NCBI GenBank assembly: GCA_017455495.1
Contig: JAFTAR010000061.1
Coordinates: 1-42,612, forward strand
From: Prevotella sp.
GTDB lineage: Bacteria; Bacteroidota; Bacteroidia; Bacteroidales; Bacteroidaceae
Length of the DNA stretch: 42,612 nucleotides
Reading direction: 5' to 3'
Positions 6,784 to 14,339 of this stretch are shown one piece after another (position 1 is the first letter of the stretch; each line of letters begins with the position of its first letter). The notes below the pieces were generated by a model. That model was not told the origin of the DNA. It did not search any database and was given only the letters and a program-made list of their open reading frames with translations. The translations under genes and the position numbers were made by a program.

Positions 6784-7719
6784 TTATTCATTGACTATGA
6801 GGTATGCCTTGTTCGGCAGGCTGGTAAAGGCACTGGCCGTCCTGAAGATGCCAACCTTGCCGTCTGCCACACCGAACATATATGCCGCATTGCCTGAAGG
6901 TACGACTATACGGGCTCCCGAACTGAGGCACCCTTCAAAGAGGTTTGTGGCGATGGCATTCTCCCTGTAATTGTCGCTCCTGCCAACCGGCACGGTCGCA
7001 GAAGAGGCAGTGCCGCCCTGTGCCACAATCAGGAAGCCAGTGTCAGATGGCACATAGCTCACCTCCCTGAACGTAAACCGTCCGTTGTCGAACTTGGTAG
7101 CCACGTATGCCTTCAGCGTGGATGACTGAGAGAAGTCGAGCGGCACCGTCGAGCAGAACGTACACATGCCATGTGACACGTCCACTGTCTCGTAGTCCTT
7201 GACCGACATGATGACGATGCTGTCAATAACGGTCGTAGCCTCGCCAGACACATATCTGGTCAGGAGGGCAAGATTACCAGCCGTGCTTACCGTATAGTAA
7301 GTCCCCGACATCAGTTGCTGGTATTGTGTCGTTACACCTGTCAGTCTTGCCGAGGCAGAATTGTGAAACTGGACATTGGGGTTATCACCTCCGTAGTATA
7401 TGGCCAGCTGGTCGCCTACGGAAAGGTTCATCAGGTACATCTTGCGGCTGCTGTGATAGTCCACGAGTCCACCGACAGAACGCAGTACGGGGTAGGAGTC
7501 TGTGGCAAAGGCAATCTTGTTGCCGAACAGCCCTGCCCAGGTGCCGGACCAGTAGGCGTAGCTGCCGCGTACCTCCCTAAAGCCGTCGTCAATGCGGATG
7601 TTTGCCGCTGGATGCTTGGTCACAAAGTCATACTTCAGTTTCGTTGCAGCGTCTGCGCTGCCCATGCTGCCCATGAAGAACACAGTCATCAGGGCGAACA
7701 GTCTAAGAACACTTTTCAT
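6784..7719 (-). CDS. Secreted protein of unknown function carried by the phage element
   Basis: A 311-residue protein from ATG 7719. The first 24 residues form a signal peptide: a basic start, a hydrophobic FALMTVFFM core and a small-residue end at SADA before ATKLKY. The mature part is beta-rich. The last segment (SLPNKAYLIVNE) resembles the ends of Bacteroidetes surface proteins with PAYLVV-like tails. I recognise no catalytic motif. A gene for an exported protein between phage head and antirestriction genes, with its own promoter and palindromic operator, looks like lysogenic-conversion cargo. The 88 codons upstream overlap ArdA and the promoter and are excluded. Confidence 0.7.
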   Translation of the reverse strand: MKSVLRLFALMTVFFMGSMGSADAATKLKYDFVTKHPAANIRIDDGFREVRGSYAYWSGTWAGLFGNKIAFATDSYPVLRSVGGLVDYHSSRKMYLMNLSVGDQLAIYYGGDNPNVQFHNSASARLTGVTTQYQQLMSGTYYTVSTAGNLALLTRYVSGEATTVIDSIVIMSVKDYETVDVSHGMCTFCSTVPLDFSQSSTLKAYVATKFDNGRFTFREVSYVPSDTGFLIVAQGGTASSATVPVGRSDNYRENAIATNLFEGCLSSGARIVVPSGNAAYMFGVADGKVGIFRTASAFTSLPNKAYLIVNE

Positions 7720-7766
7720 GTCGTTTGTTGTTGGGTTAGGTGAATACTTCCCGATACGTCGGGTTT

Positions 7767-7789
7767 CGTAGTGCAAAGGTAGCACTACG
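7767..7789 (-). promoter_or_regulatory. Promoter with palindromic operator for the secreted protein
   Basis: Perfect 8-base inverted repeats CGTAGTGC (7767-7774) and GCACTACG (7782-7789) flank AAAGGTA, so the minus-strand TACCTTTGC -7 element lies in the centre of a palindrome. A dimeric repressor bound here would block RNA polymerase directly. The start codon is about 48 bases downstream. Confidence 0.65.
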
Positions 7790-7906
7790 GAACCGACTGT
7801 GCTAAGACAGTTTTTCCTTGTACTGTCATTATCACAAGTTTCTATCACAAGTCCAGCAAGCACAAACGGCTCCCGAAGGAGACGCCTGTGCCGTGTTGCT
7901 TCCGGC

Positions 7907-8521
7907 TTACCGATTGAACACATAGCCGTCAGCGTAGGTGTAATCGCTGTGAAAAAGGTCATAGGCAAATGATTTGTAGTCAAAGTATGAAGCCAGGTGG
8001 CCCATCATGCCATCAAGGTCATAGCACTCATCAATGATATGCTCTGCAAACGCCTCCTCGGAATCCCACTGGCCCATATAATGCTCCTTGAAGCTGTCTA
8101 TTCCCTCGTCGCCGAACCAGTCAAGATACTCTTCGTAGGCCTCCTGGTCATCTTCGTCCAGTCCGGCGTATTCGATAATCTTGCCAAACGTGTCCTTGTC
8201 GATACCGCTTTCCGAGTACCATGCTTCGGGGAAATTCTCGTAGTCCTGATACATCAGTTCTGGATCATCCTCGTCCGCATGTAGCTTGTGGCATACCTCC
8301 ATGAATGTGTCGTAATCGCCACAGGCCACCATATCGACCCACATTCCGAAGATGCTCCCCTCATTGTACTTCCTATACGTACCTACATATACTGAGGGAT
8401 GGCCCAGCTTGTAGTCAGCCATATAATCCTCTACTGACATCTTCTGAAGGATGAGCTTGCCGATGATGTTCTCTTCCTTCTTTGCAAGGGCTTGAAACTC
8501 TAATGATTCTTTGTTCTGCAT
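7907..8521 (-). CDS. ardA: Antirestriction protein ArdA
   Basis: A 204-residue, very acidic protein. PSVYVGTYRKYNEGSIFGMWVDM near residues 43-65 is the characteristic ArdA opening, followed by PELMYQDYENFPEAWYSES and many Asp/Glu. ArdA proteins mimic bent B-form DNA and occupy type I restriction enzymes, shielding incoming mobile DNA. ArdA is more usual on plasmids and conjugative elements than in small phages, so its presence here suggests exchange between element classes or a satellite lifestyle. The ATG at 8521 follows a hairpin leader (8558-8574). The gene is intact, and somewhat longer than the usual 160-180 residues because of an N-terminal extension. Confidence 0.85.
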   Translation of the reverse strand: MQNKESLEFQALAKKEENIIGKLILQKMSVEDYMADYKLGHPSVYVGTYRKYNEGSIFGMWVDMVACGDYDTFMEVCHKLHADEDDPELMYQDYENFPEAWYSESGIDKDTFGKIIEYAGLDEDDQEAYEEYLDWFGDEGIDSFKEHYMGQWDSEEAFAEHIIDECYDLDGMMGHLASYFDYKSFAYDLFHSDYTYADGYVFNR

Positions 8522-8557
8522 GACTTTATAAAATTTGATGTTTAACTTTAAGTGACC

Positions 8558-8574
8558 GTCCTCGTGTAGAGGAC
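8558..8574. promoter_or_regulatory. Small hairpin upstream of ardA
   Basis: GTCCTC and GAGGAC pair around a GTGTA loop, 37 bases before the ardA start. On the plus strand it is followed by TTTTAA, so it could also be a weak terminator in that direction, though no plus-strand gene precedes it. Confidence 0.4.
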
Positions 8575-8737
8575 TTTTAACGATGCCTCAGAAAGTGAGC
8601 GGGGGAAGTGCGCAGATGCAAGGAATGACCAGCAAAATCTCGAAAAACCACATTTTCTTTAGGACTTGTCCGTTAAGAAGAAAATGCGGAAAGCGTGTTG
8701 AAATTTTGTGCAGCCATAAGGATCCTGTAACTGGTAC

Positions 8738-8765
8738 TTGCAGGGCACGGCCCGCCTTAACTTTG
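8738..8765 (+). promoter_or_regulatory. Plus-strand promoter upstream of the decayed gene
   Basis: TTG at 8738 and TAACTTTG at 8758-8765 form a promoter pointing rightward, opposite to the rest of the element. The first following ATG with a coding-like frame is at 8825. Confidence 0.55.
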
Positions 8766-8824
8766 CATCGTAAAAGTCTGGCACACATCAGAGTGCGGCA
8801 CGTTAAACGTCCAATTAATTTGTC

Positions 8825-9400
8825 ATGCAGAACCGAATTAGCATGGAAAGGCTAGAAAGCAAGAGGGTGGGAGAACGGCAAGCCATCCAAAGGTTAAAGA
8901 GCCAGTACCACTATATCCAAGCTGACAACAGCTCGGCCCTTCCCGTATCAGAAACGGTCATCAAGCACAACAAGGCTGGAGTCTGAATGTGGGTCGGTGG
9001 ACTGCAACACCAACGACCATAGACAATAAGCCACGACCATGCCGACGAAAAAGGCCACATTGCGGGATTACTGAATCTTCCCACTGGTACATAGACAAGC
9101 CGACGAGTACACCTTTGACCTACCATAGACTATAGCCGGACGGGATGAATACGACAGGAGCCAGTACCGCTATGAATACTCAGCGAGAGACACCGACAGT
9201 CAAGACCAGACCAGGCAAGTGCTTTCCGAACAGGCACAGGCCATACCAGAACAAGAGTGCTACCCATTCATTGGAAGGGTATCCGGCTCTTTGACCACGG
9301 CATCGTCTGTACCACTAATCGGGTTACCACCACACAAACGGCCTACCACTAAGATAAAGCACGGCACAATCGGCTCTGCAGGGAAGCCGTTAAGCCTATT
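8825..9400 (+). pseudogene. Decayed rightward gene, several frameshifts and stops
   Basis: From ATG 8825 one frame runs 53 codons with protein-like composition (MQNRISMERLESKRVG) and stops at 8984-8986. Beyond it, coding-like pieces continue in changing frames, each closed by a stop: DHADEKGHIAGLLNLPTGT, then HRQADEYTFDLP ending at TAG 9126, then a piece through YRYEYSARDTDSQDQ to about 9400. A promoter of the right orientation precedes it. I read this as one gene broken by at least two frameshifts and several stops; its former function is not recognisable. An untranslated RNA region is the alternative. Confidence 0.45.
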
Positions 9401-9428
9401 CTATTTTGAAAAAAACTTTGTGAATAAC

Positions 9429-9648
9429 GTTGCAAGGTGCAAGGATTGCCCAAAATGCCCTACATATCGGCATTTCTGCCTTGCACCCTTGCTAAAAACG
9501 CTCCAAACCTTGCAACCTTTGCAACTATTGGAATTGTCAATTTTGAGCGACTTTTGCCTGCATGGTTGCAAGGCGAAAACCACGATAAACACGGCGTTTC
9601 GGCGTGTTTGGAAACCATTTCTTGCAACCTTGCAACCATTCAGCAAGG
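9429..9648. repeat. Cluster of CCTTGCA/TGCAAGG motifs, possible replication origin
   Basis: About nine copies of CCTTGCA(A)CC or its complement lie within 220 bases: 9429, 9438, 9479, 9487, 9508, 9517, 9564, 9621, 9628 and a partial at 9641. Some are tandem and some inverted. The cluster lies just beyond the 3' end of the VapE-type replication gene and beside an AT-rich stretch (9710-9740). Iterons next to a replication gene are usual for satellite and plasmid origins; here that role is inferred. Confidence 0.6.
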
Positions 9649-9684
9649 CATTTCAAAATTTTCTCACCCGTTGTTTGTCTCTAT

Positions 9685-9703
9685 AATCTCCACTTTGGAG
9701 ATT
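9685..9703. terminator. Palindrome between the repeat cluster and the VapE gene
   Basis: AATCTCCA and TGGAGATT pair around a CTT loop. It could end transcription arriving from the VapE gene (stop at 9842, minus strand) or be part of the putative origin. The stretch 9704-9841 holds only AT-rich sequence. Confidence 0.4.
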
Positions 9704-9841
9704 TCATGATAGGGGGGATTATTTATATATAAACACCCGTACATGCGCGATAAAAACAAAGGGGAGTAAAGGAAGCAAGCCGTTGATAACACAGTACCAA
9801 CGGCTCACAACGGAAAGAATGCTAATATGCAGAAAAGAAAT

Positions 9842-11083
9842 CTATGAGGAAAGTGGGACAATGTGATACCCGTGCTTTGCACTGCCTCTTTCCTTGTCCC
9901 ACTTTGTTTCGCGCTTCAGGCCCAATACAGACATGGCCAGTCCGATTTTTGTCTCGCTGACGTGTACCTCGTCTGCGGACTTGATTAATTTGTGTTCCTT
10001 CAGGAACTGGACAATATCTGAAGCTGACATAAACTGCGGTTCTTCGCCTTTCTCCGGCAGACGGAAATACCTTCGTATCAGGCTGACGGCCTTCGACTCA
10101 ATGACATACTGGCGGTTCTCCCTGACGAACTGCTGGTATTCCTGCTGTGACCACACCGGGTCAAAGCCTCCGTCGAGCAGCATCACGGCCTCGGCCCACA
10201 GCTGGTCAACGTCCAACTTCTGTCGGTAGTCGTCGATGGACTCCACTTCGATGACAGCCAGACGGCGTAACAGACCGTCATCAGGTGCCTTGATAAAGCC
10301 ACCAAGGTTCTGTGTTCTGTTTGACGTGAAGCAGCAAGAGGCTACGCGCTGCACTGTCTCGTTATACCAGGATCCTGTTCTCCTGACAGTCACCGTCGTT
10401 GCGGACATCATCTGCTTAAACGGCTGTTCGTTGGCCGTTGTGATGGCCGCAAACTCATCGAAGTTAAGAAGGAAACGGTGGGCAAAGGCATTCTGCATTT
10501 GAAACGTACGGTCATCCTTCTGTGCCACCTGATAGTAGTCGCTCAGACATGGCGGCACAATCTGTTCAAAGAAGGTTGTCTTACCGATGCCCGCACGTTC
10601 TCCGACAAGTCCCAGGGCCACGTCGTTCTGCCGCACTCCAAGCGCACAGGCCACCGTGGCCACCAGCCACTTGCGCAACACCTCTCCGCTGCGCTTCCTT
10701 GCCTTCTCGTCCACGAGATGCAGTGACGTACTCAGCAGGTCGATTTGTGAGGGGCCTTTGTACTTCCCTCGCAATCCTTCGAGGTATTCGCGCACAGGGT
10801 TGAACGCCTTCATCTGGTTGGGGCTTGTCAGCAGCTTGCGCAACAGTCCTGCAGAAATAGGCAGTTCATCAGCAAAGGCGTGTAAAATGATGTCCTCCTC
10901 CGTGACGGGGAACTCATACTTAACGCTACAGTTCTCCGTCGGACTGAGATACACACGGCTACGGTCAAGCATATTTACTTTCACCTCATAGTTTTCATTC
11001 AGCCAGTCCTTGATGATGTCAAGACGGCTGTGCGAGGTGCTGCTGGCCGTTGCCGCCAGTTCCTTGCGTCCTTCCTTGCTCAT
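9842..11083 (-). CDS. VapE-type (virulence-associated E) phage replication ATPase
   Basis: A 413-residue protein with the P-loop GERAGIGKTTFFEQ in the middle, FLLNFDEFAAI as Walker B, and TSNRTQ as a sensor-like segment followed by a basic RRLAVIEVES stretch. This is the layout of VapE/SF3-like helicases found in prophages and satellites. An N-terminal region of about 150 residues precedes the ATPase, and the C-terminus carries a winged-helix-like part (SASDIVQFLKEHKLI). The start at 11083 overlaps the upstream stop by the ATGA arrangement, giving translational coupling with the DnaC-like gene; ATG 11098 is an alternative. The pair is the replication module of the element. Confidence 0.75.
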   Translation of the reverse strand: MSKEGRKELAATASSTSHSRLDIIKDWLNENYEVKVNMLDRSRVYLSPTENCSVKYEFPVTEEDIILHAFADELPISAGLLRKLLTSPNQMKAFNPVREYLEGLRGKYKGPSQIDLLSTSLHLVDEKARKRSGEVLRKWLVATVACALGVRQNDVALGLVGERAGIGKTTFFEQIVPPCLSDYYQVAQKDDRTFQMQNAFAHRFLLNFDEFAAITTANEQPFKQMMSATTVTVRRTGSWYNETVQRVASCCFTSNRTQNLGGFIKAPDDGLLRRLAVIEVESIDDYRQKLDVDQLWAEAVMLLDGGFDPVWSQQEYQQFVRENRQYVIESKAVSLIRRYFRLPEKGEEPQFMSASDIVQFLKEHKLIKSADEVHVSETKIGLAMSVLGLKRETKWDKERGSAKHGYHIVPLSS

Positions 11084-11787
11084 GGCTGCTCTTCCCATTT
11101 CTCACGTCGGCTTTCCCCTGGGAGAATAGCCATGTTAGCCATTTCCTGAATGCGCTCACCGATGTAGTTTCCGTAGCCTATCATCTCACCTTTCTCATTG
11201 TAGCCCTTTGACAGGGTCGCAATGTTAAAGTTGGAAGTAAAGAACGTCCTGGCACCAGTCTCATAGCGCAAAGCCATGAGGTCGTTAATCGGCCTTATCT
11301 TGTTGCCGAAGTCGTTTATCTCCAACTGCTCACGCCCCAACTCGTCGATGAAGAGGGGTCGGCTTGCCAGGCTCTCAATGCCGTTCTTAATGATGCGCTT
11401 ATACAGTTCATTGGCTGGTATCATCTCTATGTTCAAGCCGGAAACGAGGTGCAGAACATGACAGAACGACTGCATCAATACAGTCTTCCCACAGCCCACC
11501 TTTCCACCAAGGTACAGCCCTTTATGAATGTTCCACTGGCACTGGTCAGAGCCAAGCACATAGAGCCACATCTGGCGTATGATTTCGCGGTTGTTGTCAT
11601 CTACCACATATCGATGATAGACACCGCGTTTGGCCATGATAGCCTGTGCAGTGGCACTCAATAGCCTCCAGAAATTCTTGCTGTCCATCTCCGGGCAGTG
11701 CCAACGCCATAGTTCTGCAGCAGACTCTTTGTAGGACTGCTGCTGTTCCTCAACGGCACGGCTTACCATGAGTGTGATACGATCCAT
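11080..11787 (-). CDS. DnaC/IstB-like ATPase, putative helicase loader
   Basis: Walker A GGKVGCGKT and Walker B PLFIDELGRE sit in a core of the AAA+ DnaC type, with TFFTSNFN as sensor 1 and ERIQEM as a C-terminal motif. Length about 235 residues. Such proteins load a replicative helicase at an origin. Its stop overlaps the start of the VapE-type gene by four bases. I place the start at 11787, one base after the upstream stop (TGA-C-ATG) and with a GGAG/GGGGA-rich stretch before it; ATGs at 11802 and 11835 are also in frame. IstB of insertion sequences is a relative, but no transposase is adjacent. Confidence 0.75.
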   Translation of the reverse strand: MDRITLMVSRAVEEQQQSYKESAAELWRWHCPEMDSKNFWRLLSATAQAIMAKRGVYHRYVVDDNNREIIRQMWLYVLGSDQCQWNIHKGLYLGGKVGCGKTVLMQSFCHVLHLVSGLNIEMIPANELYKRIIKNGIESLASRPLFIDELGREQLEINDFGNKIRPINDLMALRYETGARTFFTSNFNIATLSKGYNEKGEMIGYGNYIGERIQEMANMAILPGESRREKWEEQP

Positions 11788-11788
11788 G

Positions 11789-12280
11789 TCAGAAGTCCCC
11801 ATCTCCACGTCCTCCTGCCGTTGTAGGTTGTTCATAACTCTTGGCCGTCACCTTGAAGAAGCGTGGGTAGCCTCCGGCCATTGCAAACTGAAGGTACTCA
11901 ACGGCAACGGTCTCTTTGCCGTCCGACAGTATCTTCAGGTGGGCCAGTGCAGCATATTCCATCCGGCTCTTCATGTGTCGGTGGTGCTGTTCTGCCAGAT
12001 ACTCCTTCCAGTTCTGCCATGCCTTGGCAAACGACTCACTTTCCCAGGGCAGTTTCACCTCCACTGGTTCGAGATGATCTTCCGTAAGTTCATCGAGGAA
12101 TTTGCATAGTGCCGTGGCTTTCTCCTTCGTATCGTCCCACTGTCTGAGGAAACGCTTCAGCCGCTTTTCCACCGCCGACGGCATCCCGGCACTTAGGAAA
12201 ACATTCAGTTCCTCGTTGGCATTGGCCATCGAGTCCCACAGTTTTTCCATCAGTTTGATTAGTTCTTGTTCTTTCTCCAT
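11789..12280 (-). CDS. Helical protein of unknown function, replication module
   Basis: A 163-residue protein from MEKEQELIKLMEKLWDSM. The first 80 residues are strongly helical and charged. A middle part with VKLPWESESFAKAWQNWKEYL resembles segments found in replisome-organiser or primosome-like phage proteins, and the end AGGRGDGDF is unstructured. It lies immediately before the DnaC-like gene with one base between, so it is translated with it. A DnaD/replisome-organiser-like role is a reasonable guess from place and size, not from a motif. The start at 12280 is preferred to 12307 because the extra codons are AT-rich spacer. Confidence 0.6.
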   Translation of the reverse strand: MEKEQELIKLMEKLWDSMANANEELNVFLSAGMPSAVEKRLKRFLRQWDDTKEKATALCKFLDELTEDHLEPVEVKLPWESESFAKAWQNWKEYLAEQHHRHMKSRMEYAALAHLKILSDGKETVAVEYLQFAMAGGYPRFFKVTAKSYEQPTTAGGRGDGDF

Positions 12281-12314
12281 ATAGCCTATTTGATTTTGGT
12301 ACTGCAAAATTGCG

Positions 12315-12551
12315 CTATTCCGTTGTCACTGGCAAAGACAGCATTTTGCTGGTCTGGCCATACATCTTACTCGCAATCTTGCTCACATGCTGGCGCATTG
12401 TTGCAGGCTCCTTCAGCCACTTCAATTCATGCTGGAGTATTCTCTTGTCAGGCAGGCTTGCTCCCTCGATGGCATTGATAAGCGCCTGTACCTTCTCTGG
12501 TGTTAGCCCAAGCAGCACCACGTTTCCGTTGTCTGTTGTAAATGCACTCAT
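12315..12551 (-). CDS. Small hypothetical protein
   Basis: A 78-residue protein, MSAFTTDNGNVVLLGLTPEKV, with a predicted helix-turn-helix-like pair of helices but no match I can name. It sits between two genes of the replication module with short spacers (34 and 18 bases) in the same direction, which supports a real gene. Confidence 0.5.
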   Translation of the reverse strand: MSAFTTDNGNVVLLGLTPEKVQALINAIEGASLPDKRILQHELKWLKEPATMRQHVSKIASKMYGQTSKMLSLPVTTE

Positions 12552-12569
12552 ACTTTAATATTCAATTCT

Positions 12570-12848
12570 TTATTCAATATCAAGGCAGGTGTCCCTGTAA
12601 GGTACCTGGCCGTTGATTCTCACACCGCCATTCGGTGTTTCTATTAAGAGTTCGCCATTCTTGCCGTCCTGATCCTGGCAGTCCGGCAGCACCATAGCCT
12701 TGCCCTGACTGTCATAGACAACCAAAGAGTACATGGCACCTGGCCGTGTGTCCTTGCAGGCAAACCATTTCACCTTGCAGCCTCTGGCTACAATGAGGTG
12801 AACGGGTGTCAGTCCTTTGGCCCGGATGGCGGCTTCAAACTGTTTCAC
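12570..12848 (-). pseudogene. Hypothetical protein with 5' end cut off by a MITE
   Basis: The surviving frame (92 residues, K-Q-F-E-A-A-I-R-A-K onward) has no ATG; it can only start at the GTG at 12848. Removing the 186-base element at 12856-13041 and one target copy restores an ATG at 13054 reading M-N-K-R-V-K-Q-F in frame. The MITE therefore lies in codon 4. The 194 added bases shift the frame, and the old ATG now reads about 45 codons of MITE before a stop. The protein is small and beta-rich and not recognisable; it may still be made from the GTG. Confidence 0.65.
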
Positions 12849-12855
12849 TCGTTTG

Positions 12856-13041
12856 GTAACTACTCAGCACCCCATGGTGAGTGCCCCATTCGGGGCGGAA
12901 ATCTTACAAATCTGTCCAAATCTTACAAATAAGAGTAAGAGATTTGTTCGATTTTGAATAGATTTGTGAGATTTCTCGCCGTAGGCGACTCATGTGGTTG
13001 CTCGCTGAAGAGAAATTTTAGGGGGGGTGCTGAGTAGTTAC
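12856..13041. mobile_element. 186-bp MITE with IS66-type ends
   Basis: Perfect 18-base terminal inverted repeats GTAACTACTCAGCACCCC (12856-12873) and its complement (13024-13041) are flanked by an 8-base direct repeat CTCGTTTG (12848-12855 and 13042-13049). IS66-family elements end in GTAA and make 8-base duplications. The inside has no gene; it holds two direct copies of AAATCTTACAAAT and related inverted words. A perfect duplication suggests a recent insertion. Mobilisation would need a transposase elsewhere in the genome. Confidence 0.85.
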
Positions 13042-13127
13042 CTCGTTTGTTCATACGCAGAAAAATGCCTTGCGTGAGTGGTCTTCGCAGATAGCCCACG
13101 CAAGGACTTGGTCTTTATCTTTAGTCG

Positions 13128-13331
13128 TTACAAATCACGTATAATCCCGACGAGGTCGCTATGGAGCAGATACAGACGCTTGCCCTGCTTGTGTCTTGGC
13201 AGCAGGTTACGGTAAATACGCTTTCTTACCCCACAAGGGGTTATGCCCAGTATTTTTGCTGCCTCTTTTATAGTAAGCACTTTATCGTTGGCATCGATAT
13301 AACGCTCCGTTATGGTTCTTTTCTTTTCCAT
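13128..13331 (-). CDS. Excisionase-like helix-turn-helix protein
   Basis: A 67-residue protein with the MerR/excisionase-type winged helix: VLTIKEAAKILGITPCGVRKRIYRNLLPRHKQGKRLYLLHSDL, that is helix-turn-helix followed by a basic wing. Bacteroidetes mobile elements usually carry such a protein as a recombination directionality factor or as a small regulator. It is 4 bases after the stop of the upstream gene 13336-13584. No integrase is within the window, so its partner would be at the left end of the element. Confidence 0.7.
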   Translation of the reverse strand: MEKKRTITERYIDANDKVLTIKEAAKILGITPCGVRKRIYRNLLPRHKQGKRLYLLHSDLVGIIRDL

Positions 13332-13335
13332 GTCC

Positions 13336-13584
13336 TTAATCTTTATATGTTCCTGTTTTCAATTCTTTTTCCAATACTTTCAGATAGTCTTCCTTCAAGG
13401 TGTATACCCTGTCGCCATCCAGCCCTGCGGGAGGCGGGAGCCTGCCACGGAACCGTTGTTGACGTACAGCGTCCTGTGATATATGCTCAATGGCTGCGAT
13501 GTCGCTGTCAAAGAGTATGTCGCTCTCCATCATGCGCACCTCTTCTATCCATGCGCTCAGTTCAGGATTTTTTTTTTGCGACAT
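13336..13584 (-). CDS. Small hypothetical protein, overlaps upstream gene on a poly-A tract
   Basis: An 82-residue protein, MSQKKNPELSAWIEEVRMMESDILFD. It contains a helix-turn-helix-like middle (DIAAIEHISQDAVRQQRF) but no family I recognise. Its first codons overlap the end of the gene at 13562-13900 for 23 bases. The overlap contains a run of ten A on the coding strand (13568-13577). Confidence 0.55.
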   Translation of the reverse strand: MSQKKNPELSAWIEEVRMMESDILFDSDIAAIEHISQDAVRQQRFRGRLPPPAGLDGDRVYTLKEDYLKVLEKELKTGTYKD

Positions 13585-13900
13585 AAGCTTTCCACCAGTC
13601 AGCCGGTATTTCCTTGTGCTTCTGTCTGAGGTAATGCTCGTATGTCACACATACCACAAGGGCTACAGTCTCTTCTGCCATCTGGCTTTCCGAGGCGTTG
13701 AACACATGGATGTACTTACCCTGCTGCTTGCCATGCCGTCGGTTGTAGGTGTTTGCAAGCGTCTTGTAGCTGTCAAGCTCAGGCGCATCTCTCATGACCC
13801 TTCTCTGTGGGGCGTCACTTGGAAGCATCGCCTTGAAAAGCTTTGTCTTTTCGAGGTTCTCCAATACTTCCTTCCTGTCTTTCTTCTCATTGTTATTCAT
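13562..13900 (-). CDS. Small hypothetical protein, first gene of the early operon
   Basis: A 112-residue basic protein (MNNNEKKDRKEVLENLEKTKLF) with an end AYVAKKKS. No recognised domain. It lies downstream of a promoter at 14108-14141 with a leader of roughly 200 bases that contains an 11-base inverted repeat. Its stop codon lies right after a ten-A run, at which a one-base slip would join it to the next frame. Confidence 0.55.
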   Translation of the reverse strand: MNNNEKKDRKEVLENLEKTKLFKAMLPSDAPQRRVMRDAPELDSYKTLANTYNRRHGKQQGKYIHVFNASESQMAEETVALVVCVTYEHYLRQKHKEIPADWWKAYVAKKKS

Positions 13901-13904
13901 ATTA

Positions 13905-13973
13905 CAGTCTTATAGTTAAACCGCACAAATTGCGATATTGCTCTCGCCGTCCAACTTTGCGGCTATAAGACTG
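13905..13973. promoter_or_regulatory. Inverted repeat in the leader of the early operon
   Basis: CAGTCTTATAG (13905-13915) and CTATAAGACTG (13963-13973) are perfect complements 47 bases apart, with the start codon of the gene at 13900 just beyond. It could be a leader stem or a pair of operator sites. The remaining stretch to 14107 has a shorter pair (GTAACAG/CTGTTAC) and no convincing gene. Confidence 0.5.
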
Positions 13974-14107
13974 TTTCAGAGCTATAGTAACAGTGCTCAG
14001 CACGCTTTGTCGGCCATTAGCTCCCCAAAGGCTTGAATGGTGGCTGTTACAAAACCAGCCAACCCGCTTTTTGGGGTGGTCAAGAATGCTTCCCTCGAAA
14101 GCATGCT

Positions 14108-14187
14108 GCAAAAATATACTCAATTTTTCGGAAAAAACAAACTTTTCTGTGACATCGCTATAAACATAGTGTAAAAAGTTTGTTTTT
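14108..14187 (-). promoter_or_regulatory. Early promoter with a flanking inverted repeat
   Basis: Minus-strand TATTTTTGC (14108-14116) with TTTG about 21 bases upstream (14138-14141) gives a promoter for the operon starting at 13900. The -33 element lies in one arm of an inverted repeat, AAAAACAAACTTTT at 14133-14146 and its complement at 14174-14187, separated by 27 bases. This looks like an operator for the XRE regulator encoded just upstream. Confidence 0.5.
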
Positions 14188-14223
14188 CGGTGTATAACGG
14201 CCTTGGCAAGAGGAAAAATGAAA

Positions 14224-14259
14224 GGAGCCAGTCCCGGTTTTATGACCAGAGCTGGCTCC
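14224..14259 (-). terminator. Terminator of the XRE-ImmA-PIN operon
   Basis: GGAGCCAG and CTGGCTCC form the stem, with a smaller stem inside, and on the minus strand the hairpin is followed by TTTCATTTTT. It lies about 80 bases past the PIN gene stop. Confidence 0.65.
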
Positions 14260-14339
14260 CATATCTTGCCCAGTGCTATGTCCTGTCAAATACGATGTGT
14301 TATCATTGTGCTCATGACAAGTGCCAATTTGAAGGGAAT

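Noticed and set aside
9219-9686. Single long plus-strand frame through the CCTTGCA cluster
   Set aside because: Its start is internal to the decayed gene and its second half is motif repeats (Leu/Pro/Cys-rich); I treat it as gene remnant plus repeat cluster.
13902-14123. Minus-strand frame of 73 codons upstream of the early operon
   Set aside because: It covers the promoter at 14108 and the inverted-repeat leader; composition is not coding-like.
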